Shown here in pieces: positions 11,826-22,515 of a DNA stretch of 64,000 nt. A program made the translations under genes and the position numbers. Below the pieces are notes generated by a model. The model had not been told where the DNA came from. It ran no database searches and saw nothing but the letters and a program-made list of their open reading frames with translations. This DNA is from Andrena cerasifolii. Its lineage: Eukaryota > Arthropoda > Insecta > Hymenoptera > Andrenidae. The DNA lies in assembly GCF_050908995.1 (NCBI RefSeq), contig NC_135118.1:15199501-15263500 (forward strand). Direction: 5' to 3'. Each line of letters starts with the position of its first letter. Positions within the stretch are counted from its first letter, which is position 1.

Positions 11826-12929
11826 CAGTCAACCCTCCTATAACGTGATTAATTCGTACCGCGTTATAAGAAACTCAGAATTACATAGTACAAATCCTAC
11901 TAATTCGTACCGCGTTATATGGAAACCGCGTGGGCAGTACAGTCTTCCTCGGATAATTGAAATGCTTTTTTCCCCGGATTATCGGGAAAGCCCTACCCAC
12001 CCACAGTTTTGCTTCCTCGCTGCAAGCGAGGGCCTGCGGTCCCGGGTAGGTCGCCCGTTAACTGTCGAGGGCAATAAAACCATTGGGCCAGGTAAAATAC
12101 CCAGTACAGAGAATTAATATGTTCATGTTTTTGATAAATGTTCATGAAAGTATTACCAATGGATTTTTTAAGGTTTCTCAATGAAAATGTGTTCAAACGC
12201 GAAGCAACTCGGTCCATTTTTAGTGAACGTCACTGCGTTCACTAAATGTTGTAATTCACACACTGGAAAGTGACTTCTTGCCGTTACACACTATGTAATA
12301 CTGCAGAAGAGAATTTAAATAGAGAATATCAACGACTTCACCAAATTGTAAAGTGTCTACTGAAGATTGCTTGAGTGCAACTTTCAAGAGAAATTGCCTG
12401 GATGATTAGTACCTATTTGGTATTACGAGGATTGGCAAATTACTTCGGCGATTGCAGGAGAAATGTTGTGAGTTAATTAAACCCCCTTAAACCGAGGAAC
12501 TGGAATTCTAATAGTGTTTTCATAATAAAAAATAGACCGAATTGCTTCGGGTTTGGATTCATTTTCGTCGTCATAAACTCACCAATCCATCGGCAATACA
12601 ATCATCAAGGTGTAACCAGTAATATGACAATTTTCATATTCAATACTGAATGACTCAATTCGCCGTCGACCGAGGGGTTTCCCGCTGGTGCGCTATTTCA
12701 CTCACTCTCGGTTTATGTCGTTCAGTCTCCTTGTCAGACTGTACGGGCGAGGACCCTGACAAGGTTCAGTTTATTAGCTGCTAACTACTTCCCCTGCCTC
12801 AGTTTACGGGGAATTCCCCGGTCCCGAATCCTTCTCGACAATCCGGGGAAGACTGTACCACGTTATAGGAGGACTGTCGCAATTTTTGCTCCGCGTTATG
12901 AGAGTACCGCGTTGTAGGGCGGTTTACTA
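11826..12929. mobile_element. pogo/Tigger-like non-autonomous element (outer)
   Basis: The left end CAGTCAACCCTCCTATAACG and a diverged inverted right end (complement ACTCTCATAACGCGG, closing GGGCGGTTTACTA) are flanked by TA on both sides (11,824-11,825 and 12,930-12,931). CAGT ends with TA duplications are typical of pogo/Tigger members of Tc1/mariner. No transposase frame remains. A second element sits inside it. Confidence 0.65.
11940..12855. mobile_element. Second CAGT-ended element nested in the first
   Basis: The ends CAGTCTTCCTCGGATAATT and the inverted CAATCCGGGGAAGACTG are flanked by TA (11,938-11,939 and 12,856-12,857). Nesting shows that it inserted after the outer element. The interior carries no recognisable transposase and is non-autonomous. 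Confidence 0.65.
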
Positions 12930-13870
12930 TAGTTAATTAAAGAAATGTTATATTTTTAATCCTATAAATATATTTATTAAAGTTTGGTCGTGTATACCAA
13001 GTCTGCTCGGTTTCTGTCGCCAATCTGGTGTCAGACCATGGCAGCAGGCTCTGCCCGCAAAACTATATCTTGCTGACAGTTTGCTGACTGGGTATAGGAT
13101 GAAGCATGGAATTGCAATAAGCCATATTTCTTGTTTGACTGCTCGTAGAAAAAGATAGTAAACGAAATAGTTGCATGATTTAAGGTGGCCCATCTTCCTG
13201 TGACCATACTTCCTCCACATGTGTAAAAAGTAATGTGCAATTATACCTTTCTAATTAGTAAATTAGAGTTTCAGTAGAAACTATACTTCTTTTTTTTTAC
13301 ACATGAATCGATTCTTCCGAATACTTTGCATATAAAAGTACTAGGTTAAGGTGCTGGAGAACTTAGTATGAGAGATGTTTTAAATTTGTTCCTGCGCCAT
13401 CGCTTGAAAGATAGGCCATAAATACACCCACTTATTTCTGTACAGCACTTACAAGACCGTATTAAATAAATTGTGCAAGAATGACTGGTGACTAATTTGC
13501 GCTCATTGTCAACTGCGAAACCGATGACAAAAGGATTTGCAGAATGTCCATTATGTACGTTTAAACACCCTCTTGAACAATGGATGTACTAACAGAAAAA
13601 TTTGAAGTAACTTGTCATAACTATTCATCCATCGAGCACTGTACATTAGTACTTTTATACGTAGAATGTACAGAATAATCAATTAAAAAGATGCGATTCT
13701 ATTAAAGACAAAAGGTACAATTACACATTGCGGATGTAGCGTTACATGCATGGGAAAGTTCAGTCATAGAAATTTAATTCTTCTGAAACCAATGTAGTTT
13801 TTTCCTTTACAATTTTTTCTAGCGGCAATTAAGTGAAAGATATGACTTAATGTAATTGCATGACATTGTA
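12930..13870. other. Spacer with inverse copy of the 10.1 kb repeat
   Basis: Positions 13,030-13,098 carry the inverse of the dispersed repeat described at 10.1 kb, here without the TTAA element. The rest is AT-rich and no gene is seen. Confidence 0.45.
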
Positions 13871-14762
13871 CAGTGTGTCTGACTACTACTGGGAGAAAAT
13901 TTAAGGGATGATTCTAGACGGCAGAATAAGAAGAAAATTAAGAATAACGATATTACGGTTGAGGCTTCGTTTGTTAGATATAAGCGTTGAAAAATACGCC
14001 TAAAAACAGGCAATCTGTGTGCAGCGGTGCACGCGGGACAAATCAGGCGAGGGATCGAGCAGTGGTTGTCAAAGCCAGGGTCGCATGGGGTCACTCACCT
14101 CAGAGGAGCTACAACGAAATTTACGACAATCGGCATGGCCACACGATTCTGCGACACTTAATCCAAAATTAAAGGGTATTGTTGAATTACCACAGGCCTG
14201 TCTACTCGCTGATACATCCATTGTTTCCATAATATCCATTGCAGTGCTTATATGTAATCTATTGTACTGTAGAGACACACACGTGCAGAAATCACACAAC
14301 AACCCCATATTAGATCTCGCACTAAAATGTGTGAAAAAATTTTAAAAACAACACAAATTTACCCGCACTAAACACGCAAAAAAAAAAACAGATTTACACG
14401 CACTCAGGCAATTGAAACTGATAACTCTTAATGATTGTCTATTTCGCTATGTCTCGATGCTCGTTGACATAAATTAATATCGGCGGACCTAGGTTGAATG
14501 AGGATCAGCAAAACGAAAACAGTTGAATGAATTTATTTGTGTATGCATGCGACAGTGGCTTTGGCTACCACTGCTCGACTCCTTGCCAGTGTTGTCCCGC
14601 GTGCACCGCTGCACGCCGATTGCCGGCTTTTAGGCATATTTTCTAACACTTATGAGTAACAAACGAAGCCTCAACTGTAATATCGTTATTCTTGATTTTC
14701 ATCTTATTCTGGTGTCTAGAATCAGCCCTTAAAATTTCTCCCAGCAGTGGTCGAACACCCTG
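13871..14762. mobile_element. TA-flanked inverted-repeat element with about 220-bp arms
   Basis: The left arm starts CAGTGTGTCTGACTACTACT; the right arm is its inverted, diverged copy and ends in CACCCTG. TA flanks both sides (13,869-13,870 and 14,763-14,764). The arms stay similar for about 220 bp, including GTGCAGCGGTGCACGCGGGA. The interior has no transposase. It is a typical large insect MITE of Tc1/mariner type. Confidence 0.65.
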
Positions 14763-15105
14763 TATAATATAAAGAATAAGTATATTTCCGTTTTGTTTCG
14801 TTATATTGTTTAATGTTTCATTTTGTTTAAATTCGCAATGCTGTTTCAAATATCATTTACTCCGACCTAATTATTATTGTTGTTCTGAGTTTGTCTATAG
14901 TTTAAAAAACTTAATAAGAACTTGTTATACTTCAGTATTCCTTTTTTTCAATGCATAATGAAGAGCATAATAATAGAAATGAAAATTGTATTTTTTGTGC
15001 TACAATATTTCTTATAAATTTGAATCCACATATAATATATGTATTCTATATAAAAATAGTAACGAAATATAATCATGTAATGAAAATTATTAATGTGGTT
15101 TACAG

Positions 15106-15311
15106 CACAAAGTAAGGAAAGAAATATGGATGATGAAGAAAGCGAAATTGAGAAAACGGTAGATAAAAATGAAGATATGGAAACGGAAAGAAGACATCAT
15201 GAGGACAGTAACACTTTATGTGATTCGAATGATGACGAAATAGATGAATTCATAGAATTACAGATGCACCTTGAACCAAAGTATCAGCGATATGCTATGT
15301 GGCGTATCTAA
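15106..15311 (+). CDS. Candidate terminal exon, acidic peptide
   Basis: A plausible acceptor (GTGGTTTACAG) precedes an open frame with an acidic sequence, ERNMDDEESEIEKTVDKNED, ending EFIELQMHLEPKYQRYAMWRI-stop at 15,311. An AATAAA lies 52 bp downstream. To be read in this frame the upstream exon must end with one extra base, and the donor at 3911 supplies that only in a frame already closed at 3895. It may be a last exon of the PPP1R37-like gene if the assembly has an indel, a separate small gene starting at ATG 15,126, or chance. I recognise no domain. Confidence 0.35.
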
Positions 15312-15362
15312 AAATATATATTATTCAATACTTATAAATACTGAGTGATGTTAATATAAAAT

Positions 15363-15368
15363 AATAAA
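15363..15368 (+). terminator. AATAAA polyadenylation signal candidate
   Basis: An AATAAA hexamer lies 52 bp after the stop of the candidate exon. In such AT-rich sequence the hexamer is frequent, so the support is weak. Confidence 0.3.
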
Positions 15369-16028
15369 ATCAATCCAAAATACCAAATTGTTTGAAGCAA
15401 TTCACAAAAATAAAATATATGTATGTAACTGTGTAGGTTGACCCTGTATTGATTATCTCAAATATCTTCATTGCTTCTGAGGATAGAAACAGTGTGAGAG
15501 AAAAAAAATTGTTTATACTAAAAGAGTGATTTTTTTTAAACCTCATGTTTAAGTTTATAATTAAATTGGAGCTGCAAAATGGTTTCAAACAAGCAACCAC
15601 ATCGTCTGTCAACTTGACTGTTTTCAAACTTGTGTCCCCCCCCCGGGCGAAAAATGCGTATGCATATGTACAACAATTTTAGTGAATATGTAAATTCTAG
15701 TCTCCAAAAATGGATGTATCATAAACCATAATGTGAACTAAAAATATAGACGTCACAACAAAAATTGAGACCGGAATGGTTTAGACAGTGTTGTCAATGA
15801 TGCGAGCCCCTTTTACGTGGAACATGTTTAGCTACGTGAACATGTATCGTTTATGTATCATGATAAGACATAAAGCCGACAGCACTAATTTGACACCTAA
15901 CGACGAATATTTTATATTTGAAACCACATTTAAGTTTATCTTTGAAAATCATTTGTATGGAATGTAAAATGTGCATAATTTAGAGATGGATGCATGTAGT
16001 GATAATACGCTATGTATGTATATGTAGT

Positions 16029-16735
16029 ATAACTCTCGGTTGTCGCACCTCTTTTTGCGAACGTATGTACATAGTTGTCGCACTGGGTCAATTCGATGAA
16101 GCCAATTTTCAATCAGCTGCTGTTGAGAAACTATTTGTTAAATTAAGTTGCAAAAATTCTGGGATAAAGTTTGAATATTGTAAAATATACGCCTATCATT
16201 GAAAATTAGCAATTAAACTTCAATGTATCGTGTTTAAAAACAATTTTTGAAGGAAAAAGAGTTTCGAGAAAAAAATGTTGCTAAAAAAAATCATAATTTC
16301 TTCTTATTTTTAATATTCTTAGTAAGATAGATAATAAGATAGTTCTGTAATAATCATCATTGAGTTTGTCACCATTGAGGAGGGCGTTTTGAAGGCGTCG
16401 TGCACTAATAAATGTGTCCTTAGTATCACTTCAGTAGAAGAGAGAAAAATCGTATGAATATTACTGAAACCAGAAAAATTACTGTATTCGATTTGGAACA
16501 AAAACAACGCCGTCGTTCCACTTGCGACAATTTGACCCTACATCAACTTTCGACGGCTGCTAAACACGCACAAACGCTTCGCCTCGGTCGGGAAGCGTCT
16601 GTACCTGTAGATACAGGATCCATGAATATATGTACGTGGCGCCCGTAGTGCTATTTTCAATGATGCCTCAAAGATATTTTACCTAAAAGTCAAATTTTGG
16701 GACATTTTGACCCAGTGTGACAATCGAGGAATAGG
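16029..16735. mobile_element. TIR element, about 700 bp
   Basis: The left end includes CTCGGTTGTCGCAC, and GTTGTCGCACTGGGTCAA again near 16,075. The right end includes the inverse of CTCGATTGTCACACTGGGTC near 16,708-16,728. The inverted termini are clear, but the exact borders and target-site duplication are not. No transposase is visible. Confidence 0.45.
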
Positions 16736-17138
16736 TAAATACATAAGGTAATATATTGTATACACACATCACAAAGAAGAAACACTTTTAATGAAGATTT
16801 AAGTCGATTTATCAATAAATAATGAAGATATTATTGCTATTATTGTATTCAACATTACATCTTTATTTATTAGTTGTAAACATTTTTAATGTTGGCGTAA
16901 TATATATTTTTATTACATATACATAGTACATAGTAAGGAGCCTGCTGTAATAATTAGCTATTCGAAAATGTATAGTTGTTATCTATATTGTTTTCACAAA
17001 ATTTCTCTTTCCATTATGACTGTTATATTATAGAAACTACCAAAATCATTGTTAAGGAAATAAGAATGAAATTGATATGATTCGAATGTACTTTTATTTG
17101 AATCCACACTTTTTATATGTTTTTCCATCTTGCAATAG

Positions 17139-17336
17139 CCCAGATACCACAAAGACGTCGTAAGACGTCCGGAATACGTCTTAGAGACGTCCAAAAGACA
17201 GATCTGGTTAAGACAAAAAAATCTGCCGGTGATGAGAATCGAGTCCAGACTTCCCGCATACGAAGAAACCGCTACTTGCAACTACCCAAGATACTTCCTT
17301 CTAAAATGTAAACACTGTGATAGTGTGCTATCTGGG
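17139..17336. repeat. Short TIR element with GACGTC repeats, copy 2
   Basis: The left end CCCAGATACCACAAAGACGT and the inverted right end GTGCTATCTGGG match copy 1 at 8,998. The left half carries repeated GACGTC-type units (GACGTCGTAAGACGTCC and GACGTCC). Confidence 0.6.
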
Positions 17337-17736
17337 AGGTTATAAAATAATTTTATTACTATGAACACTATAAATATTAATCAACCTGTATAAAAAGCAA
17401 AGGCGGTAGTTATTCAAAACCAATGTTCTTTGTATCTAGATTGTGTTTTGTATTTACTTGTAGTCTTAAAAATGAATCAGTTGTATCATGTATACTAAAC
17501 AAGATTGGGAGATGTAGCTAACAGGGAATTGCAAAGCATTATCTTATAATAGTAATAATTCTGTACATTAAAATTTAATTAATGAACTCATAATACTTAA
17601 TTCTGTCTCTTGTAATGTCCATGAATTTTATGAACGAAATAAAAGTTCAAATGTTTTCAGGGGCAGTTGCACTCAGGTGCTTTTTTGAGTAGTATAAATT
17701 CCTCTAAGAATTTGTAACTCCGGATATTATTGTTAA

Positions 17737-17967
17737 CACGTTGACTGCCACGCAAGTTTTATATGTTATGCCTTGGGGGCGACAATAACAAATTTCACAA
17801 TGTTTTCTAATTATTTACGTTCTTCAAAATTTTTTAGTCGATGATATTTATTGCATTTTAATCATTTTAAAAAATGTAATAACGCCGGTCACAGATGACC
17901 ACCAGGGCTCGATAGAGAATAATAGCGCCGGCGCCGGTCACGGGTGACCACCGTGGCATTCAACGTG
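17737..17967. mobile_element. piggyBac-type MITE, 231 bp
   Basis: The inverted ends CACGTTGACTGCCACG and CGTGGCATTCAACGTG are each flanked by TTAA (17,733-17,736 and 17,968-17,971). Two GGTCAC...GTGACC palindromes sit near the right end (about 17,886 and 17,936). The TTAA duplication and termini fit piggyBac-derived MITEs. No coding capacity. Confidence 0.7.
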
Positions 17968-18020
17968 TTAATTTGAAAATACTGTAAGTTGTTTGTTACA
18001 ATTATTTTGTATGTATATGC

Positions 18021-18043
18021 ATGTGTGTGTGTGTGTGTGTGTG
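18021..18043. repeat. (TG)n microsatellite
   Basis: About eleven consecutive TG units. Confidence 0.9.
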
Positions 18044-18116
18044 ATACATGACAATGTTTGCTTATTTATTGTAACTATATCTGTAGTCATTAACTACATG
18101 GTGTATATAGATCAGA

Positions 18117-18815
18117 CAGTGGCGGATTCAGGAGCCTTTCTTGGAGGGGGCGAAATATGTAAAAGTACCTAACAAGGGAACATCCTGAACCCGAGAATTC
18201 TAAAAATTCTGAAACTTTGTGAATATGTAGGGAATTTCCTCCTGATTACTATGCAATTTTTGTTTGCTGCCCAAATTCACTCCAAGGGGGTGAAATTAAC
18301 TCCTGAAAATTCGGCTATTTTCCGATTTTGTTATAACTCGCAAACTGTAAGAGACAGAAAAAAAAGTTTTAAGACAAAAGTTGCTTCTTTCAATTAGATC
18401 TATCATTTGGTAAATAAATTATTTTACAGTTTACGAGTTATAACACAAAATCGGAAAATAACCGGATTTTCAGGGGTCAATTACACCCCCTTAGAGTGAA
18501 TTTAGGCAGAAAACAAGAATTGTGTTGTAATCAGGAGGAAATTCCCTACATATTCACAAAGTTTCAGAATTTTTTGAATTTTCGGGTTCGGGATCTTCCC
18601 TTGTAAGTCCATTTTTGAACCTTCTTTTACAAGATTTAAAATTTGCTTGTAATTTATATTTTAATATCTCTATCTGATACTATAACTTAAATAATTAGAT
18701 TCACATTAATTATTTATACTGAATAGTACACAGTGTCATAATATTTTTCTATTTTATTACTCTTGGGAGGGGGAGGGGCGATCGCCCCTATCGCCCCCCT
18801 CTGGATCCGCCCTTG
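18117..18815. mobile_element. hAT-type non-autonomous element with exact 8-bp TSD
   Basis: The ends CAGTGGCGGATTCAGGAG and the inverted CTGGATCCGCCCTTG are flanked by the perfect octamer AGATCAGA (18,109-18,116 and 18,816-18,823). An 8-bp duplication with CAGKGGCGG ends is diagnostic of the hAT superfamily. The interior is occupied mostly by a foldback element that inserted later. No transposase. Confidence 0.8.
18173..18603. mobile_element. Foldback MITE nested in the hAT element, 431 bp
   Basis: An almost complete palindrome with ends CAAGGGAACATCCTGAACCC and the inverted GGGTTCGGGATCTTCCCTTG, flanked by TAA on both sides (18,170-18,172 and 18,604-18,606). A second copy lies at 55,924-56,357. 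A 3-bp TAA duplication is compatible with PIF/Harbinger-type insertion. No coding capacity. Confidence 0.7.
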
Positions 18816-18823
18816 AGATCAGA

Positions 18824-20032
18824 ATATATTTATCTGAAAATGATTCTATATAATTTGTAAGTTTGAAAGGATATTGAATGGATAAAGAGTTTTATCTAGA
18901 CAGAGAATAAAGGTGATTTATTGACACATTGTATCTTAATAATTTTATAATATACACTAAGTAATTACGTTAATTAATGTTTATTGTTTAAAAATTATTA
19001 ATGTATGTGTCACGTCCCGGATCGCAAATCCGACGCGAATACAGGTATAGGCTTTAATTACGATATCGACAAAATATAGGATCACAGACGAGGTATAGAA
19101 TAGACCTATCAAGCAATGTATTTTTGTGTTGCCGGTTTGGGGGGTCCTAGGACCACCTTACCATTTTAGTGTCGCATGCATCGTTACCGGTGAAGTCTTA
19201 AAACAGATCGTAACGCTACGCGTGGTAGGAACTAGAATTAAGCACGAGTAAAACTAGGTTGTGTTTTGAGAGCCAAAGCCCGCGATTTACAAATGTTTCT
19301 GTTAGAGTAACAATTTAAAAATCGTCTTATGAACATATTTCGTTCAACGGAAGAGAACGGAGGAAGAAAATAAAACGATATCACATTCGTCTTTTAACCT
19401 TGCTGTCCTATTCCGGTTTATTTAACGCAAAACAAATTTATTTAACATACAAATTTATATAAACAACAACATCATTTGTGGAAGACATGCTTTCATGATG
19501 TAACGTGGAATACCTCGCAAAGGAATTGTAACTTGGTATATTTTCAATAAGATGCTGGCAGAGAGGACTTTAAAAATTGTCAAAAACCCATCAGTTCGAG
19601 TAGCTCGCTGAAATATTCCAACTTGCACTTATCCTTTCACTGTACTCGTGTTCTGGGATCCGGTAGGAACAATCGAATAACATTTCAAGTTCCATATCTA
19701 GAGACGCGGTAGCGTCTCGACGCCAAGTACATGAAAGACACCCTGTATATCGACTGTGTCGCTACCGCTATCATTTACTCGTCGCAGAGCTATTCCAGCC
19801 TAACCTGAAACTTATTTCATTAATATCTCATCACGCCTGCAATATTTTCTAAATTTAAAGGCATTTTTCTTATGTAAACCGCATATAAGCTTTCGAATAA
19901 GACCAAACTCAATAAAATCGGTCCATGCATGACAGAGATATCGTAATATCGTCTCATGAATCCGTCGAAATCGGTAAGATTTTTCTTCTGATTCTTCTTC
20001 TCCAGTCAAAATTTCGTCAACATAATACGTAT
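18824..20032. other. Spacer, no gene recognised
   Basis: Mixed-composition sequence without convincing exons. A small palindrome (GAGACGCGGTAGCGTCTCG) lies near 19,700, next to a string ending ACACCCTGTATA that may be a decayed transposon end. Confidence 0.35.
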
Positions 20033-20155
20033 ACGCGTTACACGCACACCTTCAGCCAAAAAAAAACCAACACATGTTTCGTTCGTCGACTCTCGGTACG
20101 CGTTACACGCACACCTTCAGCCAACAGAAACTAACACATGTTTCGTTCGTCAATT
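20033..20155. repeat. Tandem duplication, unit about 66 bp
   Basis: Two adjacent copies share ACGCGTTACACGCACACCTT and then ACACATGTTTCGTTCGTC (first copy about 20,033-20,098, second about 20,099-20,155). They differ mainly in the length of an A run. Confidence 0.75.
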
Positions 20156-20775
20156 GCTATCTCCACTATGCAATCTACTCCAAATTTTGACAGCTTACCG
20201 TCAAGTTATAACCAAGTTATAAACATGTTATTACAAATATATATCGTTGTACCATTGAATTGCAACCAAAATGCAGTCTCAAATACAAGGTAAGTTGCCG
20301 AAATTAAAATTGCGACATGTTTGAATTTCATCAAACTGTTTTTTTATTTGTAACTAAACTGAGGATTTTATGTATATATAGATAATCGAAGCGTAAAATG
20401 ATGCTGTGACTGGGATTTATCCTTAATACTGTCCAATCGCTTCAAGTCTGTATATATGACAAAAAATCTAATCACTTCGAACATGATTCAAAGCTTAAAA
20501 CTCTTGAAAGTCTTGAATGTTTAAAGTCTTGATACGTCTTGAAAGTCTTGATCATCTTGGAAGTCTTCAAAATCCTGATATGTTTGACCGATGAAGACGA
20601 TCAAGACTTTGTCTCTGTCTTTGTATGTGATTATACTTAAAATTGTAATTGTAATTAAATAAATAAAATAAATTCTTATCAAGTTATTTTGAAAGCTATT
20701 TAGTTGGTTAAATTTATATTACACGTAACCAGTACCGTTTGAAGACGTCTTTAAAATGCCTTTGTGCTATCTGGG
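20156..20775. repeat. Spacer ending in the GACGTC-family terminus, copy 3
   Basis: The right border at 20,775 carries GAAGACGTCT and GTGCTATCTGGG, the same terminus as at 17,336 and 21,823. Upstream, at 20,500-20,600, is an irregular array of CTTGAAAGTCTTGA-like units. The left terminus could not be located, so the element length is unknown. No gene seen. Confidence 0.4.
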
Positions 20776-21492
20776 AAGCTACTTGAATTGAAATAATTAC
20801 TCAAATCTCTTCAAGGTAATTGAAAAGCAACAAACTACTCGTATCATTCCAAACTATTCGATTAACCAAGTACTTGGCTCGCTTCGAAAAAAAAAGAATT
20901 TTACTCGGTTTAAATTTCAAGTACTTGAACTTTTTAAGTATTTAGCAGCTCTATTATTTATCCACTCTTACTCGACCGTAATAGCGGAACACGTAGCTCG
21001 CTTAATTGATGAAGACTAAAAACACTAATAGTATAACAGGTGCAGCACGCATGCAACATTTCACACACTTTAGAGTAGTTCATGAGTTAGACGCTGTTGA
21101 TGAGTAGGGGACGCTAAATTCAGTTCTCAAATTACAGGTCGGTAACACAGTTTCGCTGAAGACACAAACCTCCATAAACCCTAACCTAGAACTACACACT
21201 TGACCGCAAATACTGAAACAAATATACAAAAACTGTACAAAAACATTATGCGAGCTGTATAAAAACTAAATGAAAACAATATAAAAACTGTATAAAACCT
21301 GTTTGCAAACATTCGGTCAAAAACATCGAAACAAATGCATCTGTTTTTTGTTTTCCGTTGTTCTGGAAGCATTCATAAACATTTGTATGCATGGAGATCT
21401 AATTAGGCTTTACGTGTTCAATCTATCCATACTTCGTGGATGGTTTAGGTTATTTAGACAGCGGTTACAATCCCTGGTTTCCTTTAACTAAT

Positions 21493-21823
21493 CTCTAAAA
21501 TAACACACAGATGTCTTAAAAACATTTTAAACGCTTCTTCTAGACCTAACCAAAACGTTTTAAAAACGTGTTACAATCGCCTGTTTCGGACGTAACCAAA
21601 GCGTACTTGGATGTTTTGGAAACGTTTGCAAAATACGTTTTTAAAACGTATGCAAAATACGTTTTTAAAACGCCTTCTGAACGTTTCCTGTACGTTTTCT
21701 GGACGTTTCCAAAACGTACAGGAAACGTTTTAAAACCGTCCATTTTCACAAATCAAGTTATGGACGTTCAGACATAAAATGTACGTAAAATGTACGTTTT
21801 CAACACGTCCTGTGCTATCTGGG
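21493..21823. repeat. GACGTC-family element with ACGT-centred array, copy 4
   Basis: The right end GTGCTATCTGGG and a decayed left end (ACACACAGATGTCTT near 21,502) bracket an array of variants of an AACGTTTTAAAACGT-like motif, for example ATACGTTTTTAAAACG twice near 21,636 and 21,657. Almost every unit is centred on ACGT. It is longer than copies 1 and 2, consistent with expansion of the internal array. Confidence 0.55.
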
Positions 21824-22191
21824 TATACATGCACATGTTTTACATTTCGCAAATAAAATAATTTGTGCATTGTTAGCATTGTATTTAAAAAATGACAATT
21901 ATGTTTATTTAAGTATAAGAGAAATATATAATCAATTATACCTAGTATGCTTTTTATACTCTATATTACTTTTGTTGCCAGACGAATTAATATAAGACAA
22001 ACTTCTCGTAGAATATGCAGACGAAACATGTTATCTTTATGTTCTTGCACAACAATAATATAAGGAGTTTGAATTTGTATTTATGATATACATGACATTC
22101 AGTAAATTTACGTGGTTAATAGAAATGTAAATACCAACGAAAGTGTTTATTTGAAGCATGACCGCCATATCGAAGGGTAATCTGCTTTAAA

Positions 22192-22410
22192 ATGATAGTG
22201 TATATCGAAAGAGTCGAAATCGCAAGCCACTCGCGGCCCGTCTGGTACTTTCAAGACGAATTTCTTACATACATCAAAGACGGATCCTCGGCCGTTTTCG
22301 AATATTACAAGAATAATACGCTATTAAGTCGGCCGTTGCCCGTGAATTTGCAGCGGCGGGTTAAACAAATAAACACTTCGATACAAATTATCGAATGGCC
22401 CCTTTTATAA
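22192..22410 (+). CDS. Small ORF just upstream of Highwire (possible uORF)
   Basis: A 72-codon frame starting with ATG and ending 106 bases before the chosen Highwire start. Its composition is protein-like (VEIASHSRPVWYFQDEFLTY, then SSAVFEYYKNN), but I recognise no family. It may be a long upstream ORF in the Highwire 5' leader, an unrelated small gene, or chance. A TATAAA string overlaps its stop (22,406-22,411), so the main Highwire transcript may instead begin downstream of it. Confidence 0.3.
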   Translation: MIVYIERVEIASHSRPVWYFQDEFLTYIKDGSSAVFEYYKNNTLLSRPLPVNLQRRVKQINTSIQIIEWPLL

Positions 22411-22515
22411 ACCGTGCGATGCAATCACATGGGGAAGGCAGGAGAATGTCAACGATCAATAGTAGTATTACGAAAATGGATTGGTGATTCGTACGTTGAG
22501 AATTTTGTGCACAAC

